Of a stretch of 64,000 nucleotides of DNA, positions 30,844 through 40,169 are shown in pieces (within the stretch, counting starts at the first letter, position 1; each line of letters opens with the position of its first letter). Under the pieces are notes generated by a model. It was given only the letters and a program-made list of their open reading frames with translations. It made no database searches and was not told the DNA's origin. Location of the stretch: NCBI RefSeq assembly GCF_042466685.1, contig NZ_CP170448.1, positions 4,588,001 through 4,652,000 on the forward strand, read 5' to 3'. The stretch comes from Vreelandella sp042466685. GTDB lineage: Bacteria; Pseudomonadota; Gammaproteobacteria; Pseudomonadales; Halomonadaceae. The position numbers and the translations under genes were made by a program.

Positions 30844-32814
30844 ATGATCGCACTGCGCCAAGTCGCCCTGCAACGCGGCACGCAAACGCTACTCGACAAC
30901 GCGGACGTCACCCTGAACAACGGAGTGAAGGCCGGGATTATCGGGGCAAACGGCGCCGGTAAATCGAGCCTGTTCAAACTGCTGCTCGGCGAGCTTGCGC
31001 CTGACCAGGGCGACGTCGAGATGAGCGGTGGCCAGCGCATTGCGCATATGGCCCAGGAAGTTGACGCCCTTGACCGCCCGATTATCGAGTATGTACTCGA
31101 TGGCGACTTGGCGCTACGCCAGGCTGAGGCTGACTTACTTGCCGCCCGTGAGGCCGGGGAGGCGCATCGCGAAGCTGAACTGCACGGTTTGATTGAAACC
31201 CTGGATGGCTACCGCGCAGAGTCACGCGCAGCGCAACTGCTGGTGGGGCTGGGCTTTGTCCAGGCGGATCTCTCACGCCCGCTCTCGGCGTTTTCCGGCG
31301 GCTGGCGGATGCGGGTAAACCTTGCCCGTACGCTATTTATGCCTTCCGACCTGCTGCTGCTGGATGAGCCCACCAACCACCTGGATCTGGATGCCCTGCT
31401 GTGGCTGGAGCAGTGGCTGACCCGCTACCCCGGCACCCTGCTGCTGATCTCACACGACCGCGACTTTTTGGATGCGGTGTGCGACCACATCGTGCATATG
31501 CATCACCAAACCCTGGAACTATACCGCGGCAATTACTCCCAGTTTGAACGCACCCGCGCCGAAAAGCTCGCCCTGCAGCAGGCTGAAGCCGCCAAACAGC
31601 AGGCTCGTCGAGAGGAGATCGAGCGCTTTATCGCTCGCTTCAAAGCCAAGGCGACTAAGGCGAAGCAGGCACAGAGTCGGGTAAAAATGCTCGAGCGGAT
31701 GGAGGATATTGCCGTTGCCCATGTCGATTCCCCCTTCCATTTCACGCTGCCCGCCGCCGATAAAACGTCCCACCCGCTGCTGGTGCTGGATCAGGCCCAG
31801 TTGGGTTATCCCGGTGAAAATGGGGGTGATGACAATGTGCAGCTGGATAAGGTCAACGTTACCTTACTGCCCGGCAGCCGCATTGGTCTTCTGGGCCCAA
31901 ACGGGGCGGGTAAATCGACACTGATTAAGTCGCTTACCGGGAAACTGGAACTGCTTAATGGCAAGCGGATACCCGGAGAGCACTTGGCGATTGGTTACTT
32001 CGCTCAGCATCAGCTTGAAGGGCTGGATGTTACATCAACGCCCTTTGTGCACGTCCAACGCCTTTCCCCCACCGCCAGTGATCAGGATATCCGCAACTTC
32101 CTGGGCGGTTTTGGTTTTAAGGGCGATGATGCCTTCGGCACCGTCGCCAACTACTCCGGGGGTGAGAAAGCCCGCTTGGCGCTGGCGCTCGTCGCCTGGC
32201 AGAAACCCAACCTGCTGCTACTCGATGAGCCTACCAACCATCTGGATTTAGAGATGCGCGAGGCGCTGACCCAGGCACTGGCCAGCTTTGAAGGCACGGT
32301 GATTCTGGTTTCCCACGACCGTCACCTGCTGCGCGCCACGGTCGATGAGTTTTGGAAGGTGGCGGATAACCGCGTCGAGCCCTTCGATGGCGATTTGGAA
32401 GACTATCGGGTTTGGCTCAAAGCGCGCCTGGAAGAGAGTCGCCGGGATTCTCGCGGCGAAAAAGCCGAGCGCCAGGGCCTGCAACCCAGCGGCGACAGCC
32501 GTGAAGCGCGTAAGGCGTCACGCAAAGCGGCCGCCGAGCTGCGCGAAAAGCTACGCCCGCTGAAAAAGCAGCGCGATCAGGCCGAAAAAACCATGGAAAA
32601 GGCCCAGCAGGAACTTGATCAGGTAGAGCAAGTACTGGCAGACCCTGAGCTTTACACAGACAGCACCCGCAAAGCCGAACTCACCAAGACGCTTAGCCAG
32701 CAAGCGGAGATTAAAGCGCGATTAGACGAGTCAGAACGGCAGTGGCTTAGCGCCGAAGAGGCGTTGGAAGCAATGGAAGCAGAACTGCTCGCCAGCGAGG
32801 AAGCTGCCAACTAG
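30844..32814 (+). CDS. yheS: ABC-F ATPase YheS
   Basis: Soluble ABC-F translation-factor-type ATPase, 656 aa (E. coli YheS about 637). Two nucleotide-binding domains: Walker A GANGAGKSS (about 34-42) and GPNGAGKST (about 348-356), signatures SAFSGGWRMR and YSGGEKARLAL, Walker B LLLLDEPTNHLDL in both. The inter-domain linker is rich in Lys/Arg/Gln, and a C-terminal coiled coil spans about 545-650. ABC-F proteins act at the ribosomal E site to relieve stalling. GGGAGAAGG precedes the ATG. The gene ends 23 bases before dtd (convergent). Confidence 0.93.
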   Translation: MIALRQVALQRGTQTLLDNADVTLNNGVKAGIIGANGAGKSSLFKLLLGELAPDQGDVEMSGGQRIAHMAQEVDALDRPIIEYVLDGDLALRQAEADLLAAREAGEAHREAELHGLIETLDGYRAESRAAQLLVGLGFVQADLSRPLSAFSGGWRMRVNLARTLFMPSDLLLLDEPTNHLDLDALLWLEQWLTRYPGTLLLISHDRDFLDAVCDHIVHMHHQTLELYRGNYSQFERTRAEKLALQQAEAAKQQARREEIERFIARFKAKATKAKQAQSRVKMLERMEDIAVAHVDSPFHFTLPAADKTSHPLLVLDQAQLGYPGENGGDDNVQLDKVNVTLLPGSRIGLLGPNGAGKSTLIKSLTGKLELLNGKRIPGEHLAIGYFAQHQLEGLDVTSTPFVHVQRLSPTASDQDIRNFLGGFGFKGDDAFGTVANYSGGEKARLALALVAWQKPNLLLLDEPTNHLDLEMREALTQALASFEGTVILVSHDRHLLRATVDEFWKVADNRVEPFDGDLEDYRVWLKARLEESRRDSRGEKAERQGLQPSGDSREARKASRKAAAELREKLRPLKKQRDQAEKTMEKAQQELDQVEQVLADPELYTDSTRKAELTKTLSQQAEIKARLDESERQWLSAEEALEAMEAELLASEEAAN

Positions 32815-32837
32815 TACTCTAGTACTCAAACACCGAT

Positions 32838-33275
32838 CTAGCTTTCCAGCAAAAACGTTACTGGGCCATCGTTGATCAATGCCACCTGCATATCGGCGCC
32901 AAATTCACCGGTGGCCACGTTTGGCCAAGCCGTTCGGGCCTGTGCCACCAGCACGTTAAACAACTCCTCGCCTTGGGCGGGTGGCGCGGCGCTGGAGAAG
33001 CTAGGGCGCAGCCCCTTGTGGGTATCTGCCGCCAGGGTGAACTGAGAGACCAGCAGCAAGCCGCCGTTCACCTGCTGCAGGTTTTTATTCATTTTGCCTT
33101 CGGCATCGCTGAAAACCCGGTAGTGGAGCAGTTTATGCAGCAGCTTTTCTACAGCGGCCACGTCATCGTGCTTCTCCACCCCCACCAGCGCCAGCAGCCC
33201 GTGATCGATACTGCCAACAATCTCGCCTTCCACTTCTACGCTAGCACGCCTCACGCGCTGAATCAGTGCCTTCAC
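32838..33275 (-). CDS. dtd: D-aminoacyl-tRNA deacylase
   Basis: Removes D-amino acids mischarged onto tRNA; 145 aa when read from GTG at 33275, exactly the usual Dtd length, with GGGAGAGG 3-10 bases upstream. The open frame could start at a TTG seven codons earlier but without family similarity. Signatures: KALIQRVRRASVEVEG at the N-terminus, GGLLLVSQFTLAADTHKG (about 71-88, with the SQFT active-site motif) and the C-terminal LINDGPVTF containing the cross-subunit Gly-cisPro equivalent. Confidence 0.93.
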   Translation of the reverse strand: MKALIQRVRRASVEVEGEIVGSIDHGLLALVGVEKHDDVAAVEKLLHKLLHYRVFSDAEGKMNKNLQQVNGGLLLVSQFTLAADTHKGLRPSFSSAAPPAQGEELFNVLVAQARTAWPNVATGEFGADMQVALINDGPVTFLLES

Positions 33276-33319
33276 AACGCCTCTCCCAGCTAACAAACGG
33301 CCATTATAACGACCACTTG

Positions 33320-33904
33320 TTAATTTTTCCCCAGCAGCGCATCGCGGAAATCTTCACCCAAAGGCCGTTCCCCTAGCCAGATACCAAACATGGCGCTAGC
33401 CAGTTCTGCGTTATCTCCCTCATATAGCGTGTCGCCGTTTAGCGCCAGGCGCAGCGTGTCACCGTCCCAACTCAGCACATAGCGATCTTGCGGCTCGACA
33501 TCCTGGTAGCTTTGGTTAAATGCCTCAACCTCTGCTTCCAACTGGGAAAATTCATAGGCGGTAAGGCTCTTTTGCAGCGTTTCTGTGGTGGCTTCCGCGA
33601 AGTCGGGAGCGTCGATGGCGTGAAAATAAGCAAGCTCCAGACGCCGTGGTACGTCGCTCAACGGCTGCGGCTGGGTTTCTCCCTCAAGCTGGTAATAGGC
33701 GCCAGCATAGGCTGTCCAGATCATATAACGAAACACACCGCTCCCGATTAGTCGATAGCGCTGGCCGTGCTCCTCTACCGTGCGCTCAAAGGTTTCGCCT
33801 TTTTCGGTCACACTGCTGGCCATCGCCGAGTGCATTAGCGAGAGCCCCGCTAACAGCAGTGACAATTGAACAGCGCGCCTAGCACCCAATATATGTGTGT
33901 ACAT
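33320..33904 (-). CDS. Chalcone-isomerase-like periplasmic protein
   Basis: 194-aa protein of the bacterial chalcone-isomerase-like family (Chalcone_3 type). Signal peptide about 1-29 (HSAMA-SS). Conserved signs include the LIGSGVFRYMIWTAYAGAYY strand-helix (about 52-71), the PRRLELAYFHAIDAPDFAEAT segment and the C-terminal FGIWLGERPLGEDFRDALLG. In eukaryotic relatives the fold binds fatty acids or flavonoids; the bacterial role is unknown. GAGGAGG precedes the ATG. It follows dtd upstream on the same strand, with a 45-base gap. Confidence 0.8.
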   Translation of the reverse strand: MYTHILGARRAVQLSLLLAGLSLMHSAMASSVTEKGETFERTVEEHGQRYRLIGSGVFRYMIWTAYAGAYYQLEGETQPQPLSDVPRRLELAYFHAIDAPDFAEATTETLQKSLTAYEFSQLEAEVEAFNQSYQDVEPQDRYVLSWDGDTLRLALNGDTLYEGDNAELASAMFGIWLGERPLGEDFRDALLGKN

Positions 33905-34008
33905 AGAACCTCCTCATATCATCGTATCTATACATACCGATACGGGAAATAAGGGTTCCGTACAACATTTATTATTGCCAGCACAATACTGTTATTGAAT
34001 TTCGCTGT

Positions 34009-34854
34009 TTACCAGGCGCGGCAGAGCATTAGATCGCAGTGCGGTTCACATAGCAGCATCTCAGTTAGCTGGCTGGTGTGATGGGGCTGCCCACGACTGC
34101 CGATCATCACCAGATCCGGCGAGTGGCGCTTCATATACGCCTGCAGTACGTCGCAGGGCGCGCCTTGCTCTAGCACCAACTCAACATCGGGAACACCTGC
34201 AAGCTCTCCCATCAGGCTATCAATTTCGTTATCCAACTGCTCGCGCAGTCGCAGCACCTCATGCTCCCGCCAGTGGGCGTAATAAGCCTGTGAACCCAGT
34301 TCACGTTCACCGGGCAGTGTCCAGGCATGCAGCAGGGTAAGCGTCGCTTCAGGAAAGAGGATCAATGCCTCTTTCAAGGTATGCCGCGCCGTCAGCGAAA
34401 AATCGATAGGTACCAGAATATGCTGCCAGGGCTGGGTGGGCTGGTGAGAAGAGACCACCACCGGGCAAGGCGCGCTGCGCAACACGCGCATGGCAGTGGT
34501 GCCCGACAGCAGATCTTTTTGCCCACGTTTGCGGTGCATACCCAGTACAATCAGCTCGGCGTTGCGCTCATGGGCTTCGCGGACGATTTCAACGTGAGGC
34601 GAGCCGGTCACGGTCTGGATCAGCGTTTTCGGCGCTTCCAGAGCATAGTCTTCGCGCAGATCTGTCAACATGGCGGTAATGTCTTCCACCACCGCACTCT
34701 CGACATCGCGCAGCACACGCCGGGGTAGATAGGGATCCAGTACGTGCAGCACATCTAGCTGAACACCTCGGGCATAGGCCAGTCGTAAAGCTCGTGCAAA
34801 CGCAGCGCGGTTGTCAGCAGAAAGATCGGTGGCAAACAAGATCGTACGAGGCAT
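34009..34854 (-). CDS. Tandem universal stress protein (two Usp domains)
   Basis: 281-aa protein with two UspA domains. Domain 1 about 1-137 (ILFATDLSADNRAAFARALRLA; ELIVLGMHRKRGQKDLLSG) and domain 2 about 146-281 (HILVPIDFSLTARHTLKEAL; LVMIGSRGQPHHTSQLTEM). The G-x2-G-x9 ATP motif is only partly kept in each, so nucleotide binding is uncertain. GAGGAGCG precedes the ATG. Monocistronic; no regulatory site recognised. Confidence 0.88.
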   Translation of the reverse strand: MPRTILFATDLSADNRAAFARALRLAYARGVQLDVLHVLDPYLPRRVLRDVESAVVEDITAMLTDLREDYALEAPKTLIQTVTGSPHVEIVREAHERNAELIVLGMHRKRGQKDLLSGTTAMRVLRSAPCPVVVSSHQPTQPWQHILVPIDFSLTARHTLKEALILFPEATLTLLHAWTLPGERELGSQAYYAHWREHEVLRLREQLDNEIDSLMGELAGVPDVELVLEQGAPCDVLQAYMKRHSPDLVMIGSRGQPHHTSQLTEMLLCEPHCDLMLCRAW

Positions 34855-34980
34855 GGCGAAACGCTCCTCGGCTGAGCAACCCAGCCTTACAAGCCGTTAA
34901 GCAAACACTCCTTAGCATGGTGTGCAATGCGCTTTCTCGCAAGTTACCGATTGCCCAAATGCCTCAAAGCGGTACACCCA

Positions 34981-35811
34981 TCACCACCAAGCGTGAAAAT
35001 GGTGCACCGGGCCACGGCCTTTACCCACGCTTAAGCGCACGCTCGCTTCTAACGCCGCGTGCAGCCACTGCTTGGCATCGCTGATGGCGGTGACCGGGGC
35101 ATCCGTACCGGCATCCACGGGTAACTTCGCCAGGCAGGCGGCAATCGCCGAAGAGAGCGCACAACCGGTGCCGTGTAAATTGTTGGTATCGATACGCGAG
35201 GCGGGCAACCACTCATGGGTAGTGGGGGTTGCCAGCAGATCCGGGCAGGTGGCCCCGCGCAGATGGCCACCTTTCAGCACCACATAGGGTGCGCCTAACT
35301 GCGTCAAGCCCGGCAGCATCGACTCCATGGCGTCTAAACTGGTGGGTGAGGGTGTGTCGAGCAGTACCGCGGCCTCCGGCAGATTGGGGGTTATCACATC
35401 GGCCAAGGGCACGAGAACATCGCGTACGGCACGAATGCCTTCATCGTCGACCAGAATATCGCCACTCTTAGCGACCATCACTGGGTCGAGCACAATCCAG
35501 CGTGGCCTGCGCTGACGCAGTACGTCGGCGATCACCTCAGCAACCTCACGGCTGGCCACCATGCCGATTTTGACCGCGTCTATCGCCACATCATCCAGCA
35601 GGTGTTCCAACTGCTCGCGAATGGCCTGGGGAGCGACAGGGTACACCGAGGCCACGCCGCAGGTGTTTTGGGCAATCACCGCGGTAATCACGTTGGTGCC
35701 GTAAACACCGAGGGCTGAAAAGGTTTTCAAATCGCCCTGTAGACCAGCACCACCGGAAGGGTCGGAACCTGCGATGGTAAGCACATTGCGAAGATGGGAA
35801 TCGGTAGACAT
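34981..35811 (-). CDS. thiD: Hydroxymethylpyrimidine (phosphate) kinase ThiD
   Basis: Ribokinase-fold kinase that phosphorylates HMP and HMP-P for thiamine synthesis, 276 aa. VLTIAGSDPSGGAGLQGDLKTF at the N-terminus, IVLDPVMVAKSGD (about 106-118), TPNLPEAAVLL (about 139-149) and the anion-hole motif NNLHGTGCALSSAIAA (about 209-224) are all intact. AAGGAG precedes the ATG. It is far from thiSG (13 kb) but complements that pathway. Confidence 0.93.
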   Translation of the reverse strand: MSTDSHLRNVLTIAGSDPSGGAGLQGDLKTFSALGVYGTNVITAVIAQNTCGVASVYPVAPQAIREQLEHLLDDVAIDAVKIGMVASREVAEVIADVLRQRRPRWIVLDPVMVAKSGDILVDDEGIRAVRDVLVPLADVITPNLPEAAVLLDTPSPTSLDAMESMLPGLTQLGAPYVVLKGGHLRGATCPDLLATPTTHEWLPASRIDTNNLHGTGCALSSAIAACLAKLPVDAGTDAPVTAISDAKQWLHAALEASVRLSVGKGRGPVHHFHAWW

Positions 35812-35926
35812 GGGGCTCCTTCACGGCAAAATCGGCAACAAACGCCACTGTGCGCCTGCTTTTACGATACCCACTAGGATACCCAAGCTGGGCGCCTTAT
35901 GCTGCCGAAACGTACCTGCCAGCCAC

Positions 35927-35948
35927 ACAAAAGCCGCCCGAAGGCGGC
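35927..35948 (-). terminator. Terminator of the second TRAP operon
   Basis: Minus strand: GCCGCC-TTCG-GGCGGC, a 6-bp GC stem with a stable UUCG loop, followed by TTTTGTG. It lies about 30 bases after the stop of the TRAP binding-protein gene. Confidence 0.75.
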
Positions 35949-35978
35949 CATTGCGTTCGTGTGCGTGAGCACGGCAGA

Positions 35979-37091
35979 CTATTGAGCGGTGTCGCCTTCC
36001 GGGTTGCGGGCGTTATAGTACGCCTGCTCGGAAATGGCGTGGTAATCCTCAACTTTTTCCTGGAACGCTTGATAAGAGTCATAGATACGCGTAGCCAGCT
36101 CGCTCGATTCCGCCAACTCTGCAACAACATCAGCCGAATGCTCGCGGGCTTGAGCGAGTACATCGTCAGGGATGCGGCGTAGCTCAACATCGTGCTCGTT
36201 GACCAGTGTTTCCAGCGCATCGTTGTTACGCGCGGTGTACTCATCCAGGACGCTTTGGTTGATGTCGCTAATAGCACTACGCAGGATCGCCTGTAGATCC
36301 GCGGGCAGCTCCGCGTAAGCCTCTTCGTTAACAATCGCCTCGAACATCACCGTGGGCTCGTGCCAGCCTGGATAGTAGTAATAGTCGGCGGCTTGATGCA
36401 GACCAAATGCCAGGTCGTTATAGGGACCAATCCACTCTGTTGCGTCAATCGCACCCGACTGCAGCGAGGTAAATATCTCGCCGCCAGGCATATTGACAAT
36501 CGCCACCCCCATGCGGCTCATTACTTCGCCACCCAAGCCGGGCATACGCATTTTCAGGCCGTTCAAATCGTCAACGGAGTTGATCTCTTTGTTGTACCAG
36601 CCGCCCATCTGCACGCCTGAGGCACCCGCGACCATTACGTCAACGCCGAAGTCATCGTAGAGCTCGTTCCACAGCTCCATACCACCGCCATAGCTTAGCC
36701 AGGCGTTCATCTCTTGGGCGTTCATACCAAACGGCACGGCGGCAAAGAACTGTGCAGCAGGGGCCTTGCCCTTCCAGTAGTAGGAGGCAGAGTGACCCAG
36801 TTCAGCAGTGCCGTCAGAAACGGCATCAAACACCTCGAATCCGGGTACTAGCTGACCGGCACCGAAGACTTCAATGGTCAGACGGCCATTCGACATTTCG
36901 TCGACCAACTGCGATAGGCGCTCAGGGCCTTGACCAACACCTGGGAAATTCTTCGGCCAGGAGGTGACCATTTTCCAACGGAACTCTTCCTCCTGGGCCT
37001 GGGCTTGGTTATCGAAGCTAGAAACCACCAGCAAGCTGGCGGAGAGTGCGGTCGTCATGGCGATGGCGACGGGGAGCGTTTTGGCTTTCAT
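35979..37091 (-). CDS. TRAP transporter binding protein (TakP-like)
   Basis: Periplasmic DctP-type protein, 370 aa, third gene of a dctQ-dctM-dctP cluster. Signal peptide about 1-32 (NQAQAQ). The pattern RWKMVTSWPKNFPGVGQGPERL, GHSASYYWKGK, MRMPGLGGEV and TEWIGPYNDLAFGLHQAADYYYYPGW is that of the TakP/alpha-keto-acid subfamily rather than the C4-dicarboxylate or ectoine groups. GAGGG precedes the ATG. 2-Oxo acids or related monocarboxylates are the likely ligands, by family. Confidence 0.88.
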   Translation of the reverse strand: MKAKTLPVAIAMTTALSASLLVVSSFDNQAQAQEEEFRWKMVTSWPKNFPGVGQGPERLSQLVDEMSNGRLTIEVFGAGQLVPGFEVFDAVSDGTAELGHSASYYWKGKAPAAQFFAAVPFGMNAQEMNAWLSYGGGMELWNELYDDFGVDVMVAGASGVQMGGWYNKEINSVDDLNGLKMRMPGLGGEVMSRMGVAIVNMPGGEIFTSLQSGAIDATEWIGPYNDLAFGLHQAADYYYYPGWHEPTVMFEAIVNEEAYAELPADLQAILRSAISDINQSVLDEYTARNNDALETLVNEHDVELRRIPDDVLAQAREHSADVVAELAESSELATRIYDSYQAFQEKVEDYHAISEQAYYNARNPEGDTAQ

Positions 37092-37141
37092 ACAAGAACC
37101 CTCTTACTTTCTATTATTACTATTATTGAGTAGGGAATACT

Positions 37142-37166
37142 CCGCCTAGCGAAGAACACTAGGCGG
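37142..37166 (-). other. Stem-loop between TRAP dctM and dctP
   Basis: CCGCCTAG and CTAGGCGG form an 8-bp stem with a 9-base loop between the permease stop and the binding-protein start. No T-run follows, so mRNA stabilisation or processing that favours the binding protein is more likely than termination. Confidence 0.5.
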
Positions 37167-37264
37167 TTTACGGCAGGCCATTAACGGCTGCTAACTGCTT
37201 TTTAATTAGATTGCCACATATATCCGTTGATAGCTGCGATGTTTTTCAACCAACGCCCCGTTCG

Positions 37265-38671
37265 TTAAAACTGGTCGGGAAGCCACGTCGCCAGCTGCGG
37301 GAAGAAGCTCAGCATGAGCAACATTCCTAGCTGCATGAGGATAAACGGGATAACACCGCGGTAAATAGCTGACGTAGAGACCGACGGCGGCGCCACACCG
37401 CGCAAGTAGAACAGCGCGAAGCCAAACGGCGGCGTTAAGAATGACGTTTGCAGGTTGATCGCGATCATGATGCCCAGCCAAATAGGATCAAGCCCCATGG
37501 CGAGCAGAATCGGCCCGACAATAGGCACTACCACAAAGGTGATTTCGATAAAGTCGAGAATAAAGCCGAGCAGGAAGATCACCAGCATAACGATAATCGT
37601 CGCGCCGACCACCCCGCCAGGCATTGCCTCGAACAATTCAGTCACCATATGCTCGCCGCCGTAGGCACGAAACACCAGCGAAAACAGTGCCGCACCGATC
37701 AGGATCAAAAACACCATGGTGGTGACGTGGGTAGTCGAGCGCAGTACGTCTTTGAGGGTCGCCCAGTCAAGCTGACGATAGGCCAATGCCAATACTAAAG
37801 CACCAAAGGCGCCCACCGCAGAGGCCTCTGTGGGGGTGGCAAAACCGCTTAGGATCGAGCCCAGCACCGCCACAATCAACACCACGGGCGGTACCAGGCC
37901 TTTGAGCAGCAGCATACCAATCCCCGAGGTATGGCCCAGTTCGGCCATTAACTCTTCACGGTCGGCAGCAGGCGCCATGTGCGGGCGCAGCCAGGCCACC
38001 AGGGCCACGTAAATCATATACATCACGACCAGCAGCAACCCAGGCACCAGCGCGCCCATAAACAGATCACCCACGGAGACGGTTTTAGGGCTGAAGATCC
38101 CCATATCCAGCTGCGCTTGCTGATACGCCGATGACAGCACGTCACCGAGCAGTACCAGGGCAATGGAGGGCGGAATAATCTGACCCAGCGTGCCGGTGGC
38201 GCAGATAGTGCCGGTTGCCAACGAGGTGCTGTAGCCACGCTTTAGCATGGTGGGAAGCGACATCAGCCCCATGGTGACCACAGTGGCCCCAACGATGCCG
38301 GTAGAGGCAGCCATCAGCATGCCCACCAGGGTTACCGAAATACCCAAGCCACCACGCAATGAGCCAAACAGCAGCGCCATGGCGTCCAGCAGCGTCTCGG
38401 CCACTTTGGATTTTTCCAGCAACACACCCATTAAAACAAACAGTGGCACCGCCAACAGCGTTTGGTTGGTCATAATGCCGTAGAGTCGGTTGGGTAAGGC
38501 GGCAAGATAGCCACTATCAAAGTTGGCGTTGATACCAATGGCTTCCAGACCCAGCCCCATACCGGCAAACAGCAGCGCCGTGCCCGCCAGCGAGAGCGCT
38601 ACGGGAAAGCCGAACATCAGCACTATGCATATAACGGCAAATAAAATAATCGGCATGAATTCCAGCATCAA
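37265..38671 (-). CDS. TRAP transporter large permease (DctM)
   Basis: DctM-type permease, 468 aa, about 12-13 helices. TRAP signatures: AVPLFVLMGVLLEKS (about 74-88), GAVSG-equivalent MLMAASTGIVGATVVTMGLMS (about 117-137), GTLGQIIPPSIALVLLGDV (about 159-177) and TSFLTPPFGFALFYLRG near the C-terminus. Its start overlaps the end of the dctQ gene by 4 bases. It forms the sodium-driven path for the TakP-like binding protein. A long cytoplasmic loop (about 230-250, AADREELMAELGH) is acidic. Confidence 0.92.
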   Translation of the reverse strand: MMLEFMPIILFAVICIVLMFGFPVALSLAGTALLFAGMGLGLEAIGINANFDSGYLAALPNRLYGIMTNQTLLAVPLFVLMGVLLEKSKVAETLLDAMALLFGSLRGGLGISVTLVGMLMAASTGIVGATVVTMGLMSLPTMLKRGYSTSLATGTICATGTLGQIIPPSIALVLLGDVLSSAYQQAQLDMGIFSPKTVSVGDLFMGALVPGLLLVVMYMIYVALVAWLRPHMAPAADREELMAELGHTSGIGMLLLKGLVPPVVLIVAVLGSILSGFATPTEASAVGAFGALVLALAYRQLDWATLKDVLRSTTHVTTMVFLILIGAALFSLVFRAYGGEHMVTELFEAMPGGVVGATIIVMLVIFLLGFILDFIEITFVVVPIVGPILLAMGLDPIWLGIMIAINLQTSFLTPPFGFALFYLRGVAPPSVSTSAIYRGVIPFILMQLGMLLMLSFFPQLATWLPDQF

Positions 38672-39228
38672 ACACGCTCCTCAAGATGGTTGCCACCGGC
38701 AGCAGACGGCACTATCCGCCCGGCCATCACATAGCCATTGCGCACAATCTCAATCACGCCTTGCACGATCATTAGCACGGCAAACAGCGGTATTAAGGTT
38801 TTCAGTGCATAGACGGCCGGAATACCGCCGTAATCAGAGGAGGTTTCCAGAATACGCCAGGAGTTAGCAACGTAACCCAGGCTGGAAGCGATAATGAAGA
38901 TCATTACTGGAATCAGTAGGGTAATAATGCCTACCACATTGATTAACGCCTGACGGCGCGGCGTCATACCTCGATAGAAGATATCCACCCGCACGTGACC
39001 GTCGTGGCGAAAGGTATAGGCGGCAGCGAGCATAAAGACAGTCGCGTGCATATACATTACGAGCTCTTGCATAAAGATGCTGTTCACACTGAAGGCGTAA
39101 CGCAGCAGTACAATCGCGAACTGAATCAACATCATTATGATGATCAGCCACGCAAGGGTACGCCCGAACCACTCTGAAGCGCGGTCCAGCGCACCAATAA
39201 ACGCAGGTAGTTGTGTTGTGTCCGACAT
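38668..39228 (-). CDS. TRAP transporter small permease (DctQ)
   Basis: DctQ-family subunit, 186 aa from the ATG at 39228 (MSDTTQLP); an earlier frame start at 39294 adds 22 non-family residues. Four helices (about 24-45, 60-80, 100-122, 140-160) with FAIVLLRYAFSVNSIFMQEL and YTFRHDGHVRVDIFY typical of the family. First gene of the three-gene TRAP cluster. No strong ribosome site was seen, so the start is moderately certain. Confidence 0.87.
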   Translation of the reverse strand: MSDTTQLPAFIGALDRASEWFGRTLAWLIIIMMLIQFAIVLLRYAFSVNSIFMQELVMYMHATVFMLAAAYTFRHDGHVRVDIFYRGMTPRRQALINVVGIITLLIPVMIFIIASSLGYVANSWRILETSSDYGGIPAVYALKTLIPLFAVLMIVQGVIEIVRNGYVMAGRIVPSAAGGNHLEERV

Positions 39229-39330
39229 GGGAGTGTCTCGCGTAAAACGGCTAAGGGGAGTCAGCGCTCCAGACAATAGCGCATATACGCGCACAATGCA
39301 GCGCCCTCGCGCTGCACAGAGTGCTTATTA

Positions 39331-40167
39331 TTAAACGCTTGGGCGAATTGCCGCTAAACAGGCCTCTGGCAAGGGTAGATCCACAGCGATCGGCAGGTGA
39401 TCAGAAAAAAGATGATCAAGTACACGCACCTCCGCAGCCTCTAACGACTGCGACAACAGGATATGATCCAGTGCATGGCGCGGCTGCCAGGAGGGGTAAC
39501 TTAACAGAGGTTTAACCGGATGCAGCGGTAGCGACGCACTAAAACGCTCATGAGCATGCAGTTGGTCAGGAGTACAGTTGAGATCTCCCATCACTACAAC
39601 GTGGCGCAGCGGCTGGATAATCTCGCTTAAATAATTGAGCTGACGCACCCGACCTCGATGACTAAGTGCCAAGTGAGCAACAAATATGTGCAGCGCATCA
39701 GGCCCTTCGCCAAAGCGTGCATGTATCGCACCGCGACCAGGCATCGCTCCCGGCAAACGGTGCTCTTCTACTTGGCTGGGCACCAGCCGTGAGAGTAAAC
39801 CGTTACTGTGCTGAGCAATACGGCCCAGATTACGGTTGAGCTGCTGAACGTGATGGGGAAACCCCGCTTTGGCAGCGAGGTACTCCACCTGGTTGACGCG
39901 GCTTGAGCGAAAACTACCGCCATCGACCTCTTGAAGACCGACCACGTCATACTTGCTCAGCACCTCCCCCATTACATCCAGCCGCTTCTGGCGACGCGGA
40001 TGAGGCAGAAGGTGCTGCCAGCTGCGCGTGAGGTAGTGATGATACGCCGATGTCTGGATCCCCACTTGCAAATTAAAGGTCAACAGACGCAAGTGCCCAT
40101 CTTCAAACAGCGTCGAGCGTGGGCCATTTATGGCTGCTTCGTCACGCTCTCTGGCTTCGCGCAACAC
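39331..40167 (-). CDS. Endonuclease/exonuclease/phosphatase-family enzyme
   Basis: Member of the EEP (DNase I/exonuclease III/phosphatase) superfamily, 278 aa from a GTG placed 2 bases after the dsbA stop. Core motifs: LRLLTFNLQVGIQ (Asn near 32), VVGLQEVDGG (metal-site Glu near 81), VVMGDLNCTPDQ (about 195-206) and the C-terminal SDHLPIAVDL (catalytic His). The substrate could be nucleic acid or a phosphoester lipid; sequence alone does not decide. Tight spacing suggests co-transcription with dsbA. Confidence 0.82.
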   Translation of the reverse strand: MLREARERDEAAINGPRSTLFEDGHLRLLTFNLQVGIQTSAYHHYLTRSWQHLLPHPRRQKRLDVMGEVLSKYDVVGLQEVDGGSFRSSRVNQVEYLAAKAGFPHHVQQLNRNLGRIAQHSNGLLSRLVPSQVEEHRLPGAMPGRGAIHARFGEGPDALHIFVAHLALSHRGRVRQLNYLSEIIQPLRHVVVMGDLNCTPDQLHAHERFSASLPLHPVKPLLSYPSWQPRHALDHILLSQSLEAAEVRVLDHLFSDHLPIAVDLPLPEACLAAIRPSV

Positions 40168-40169
40168 GG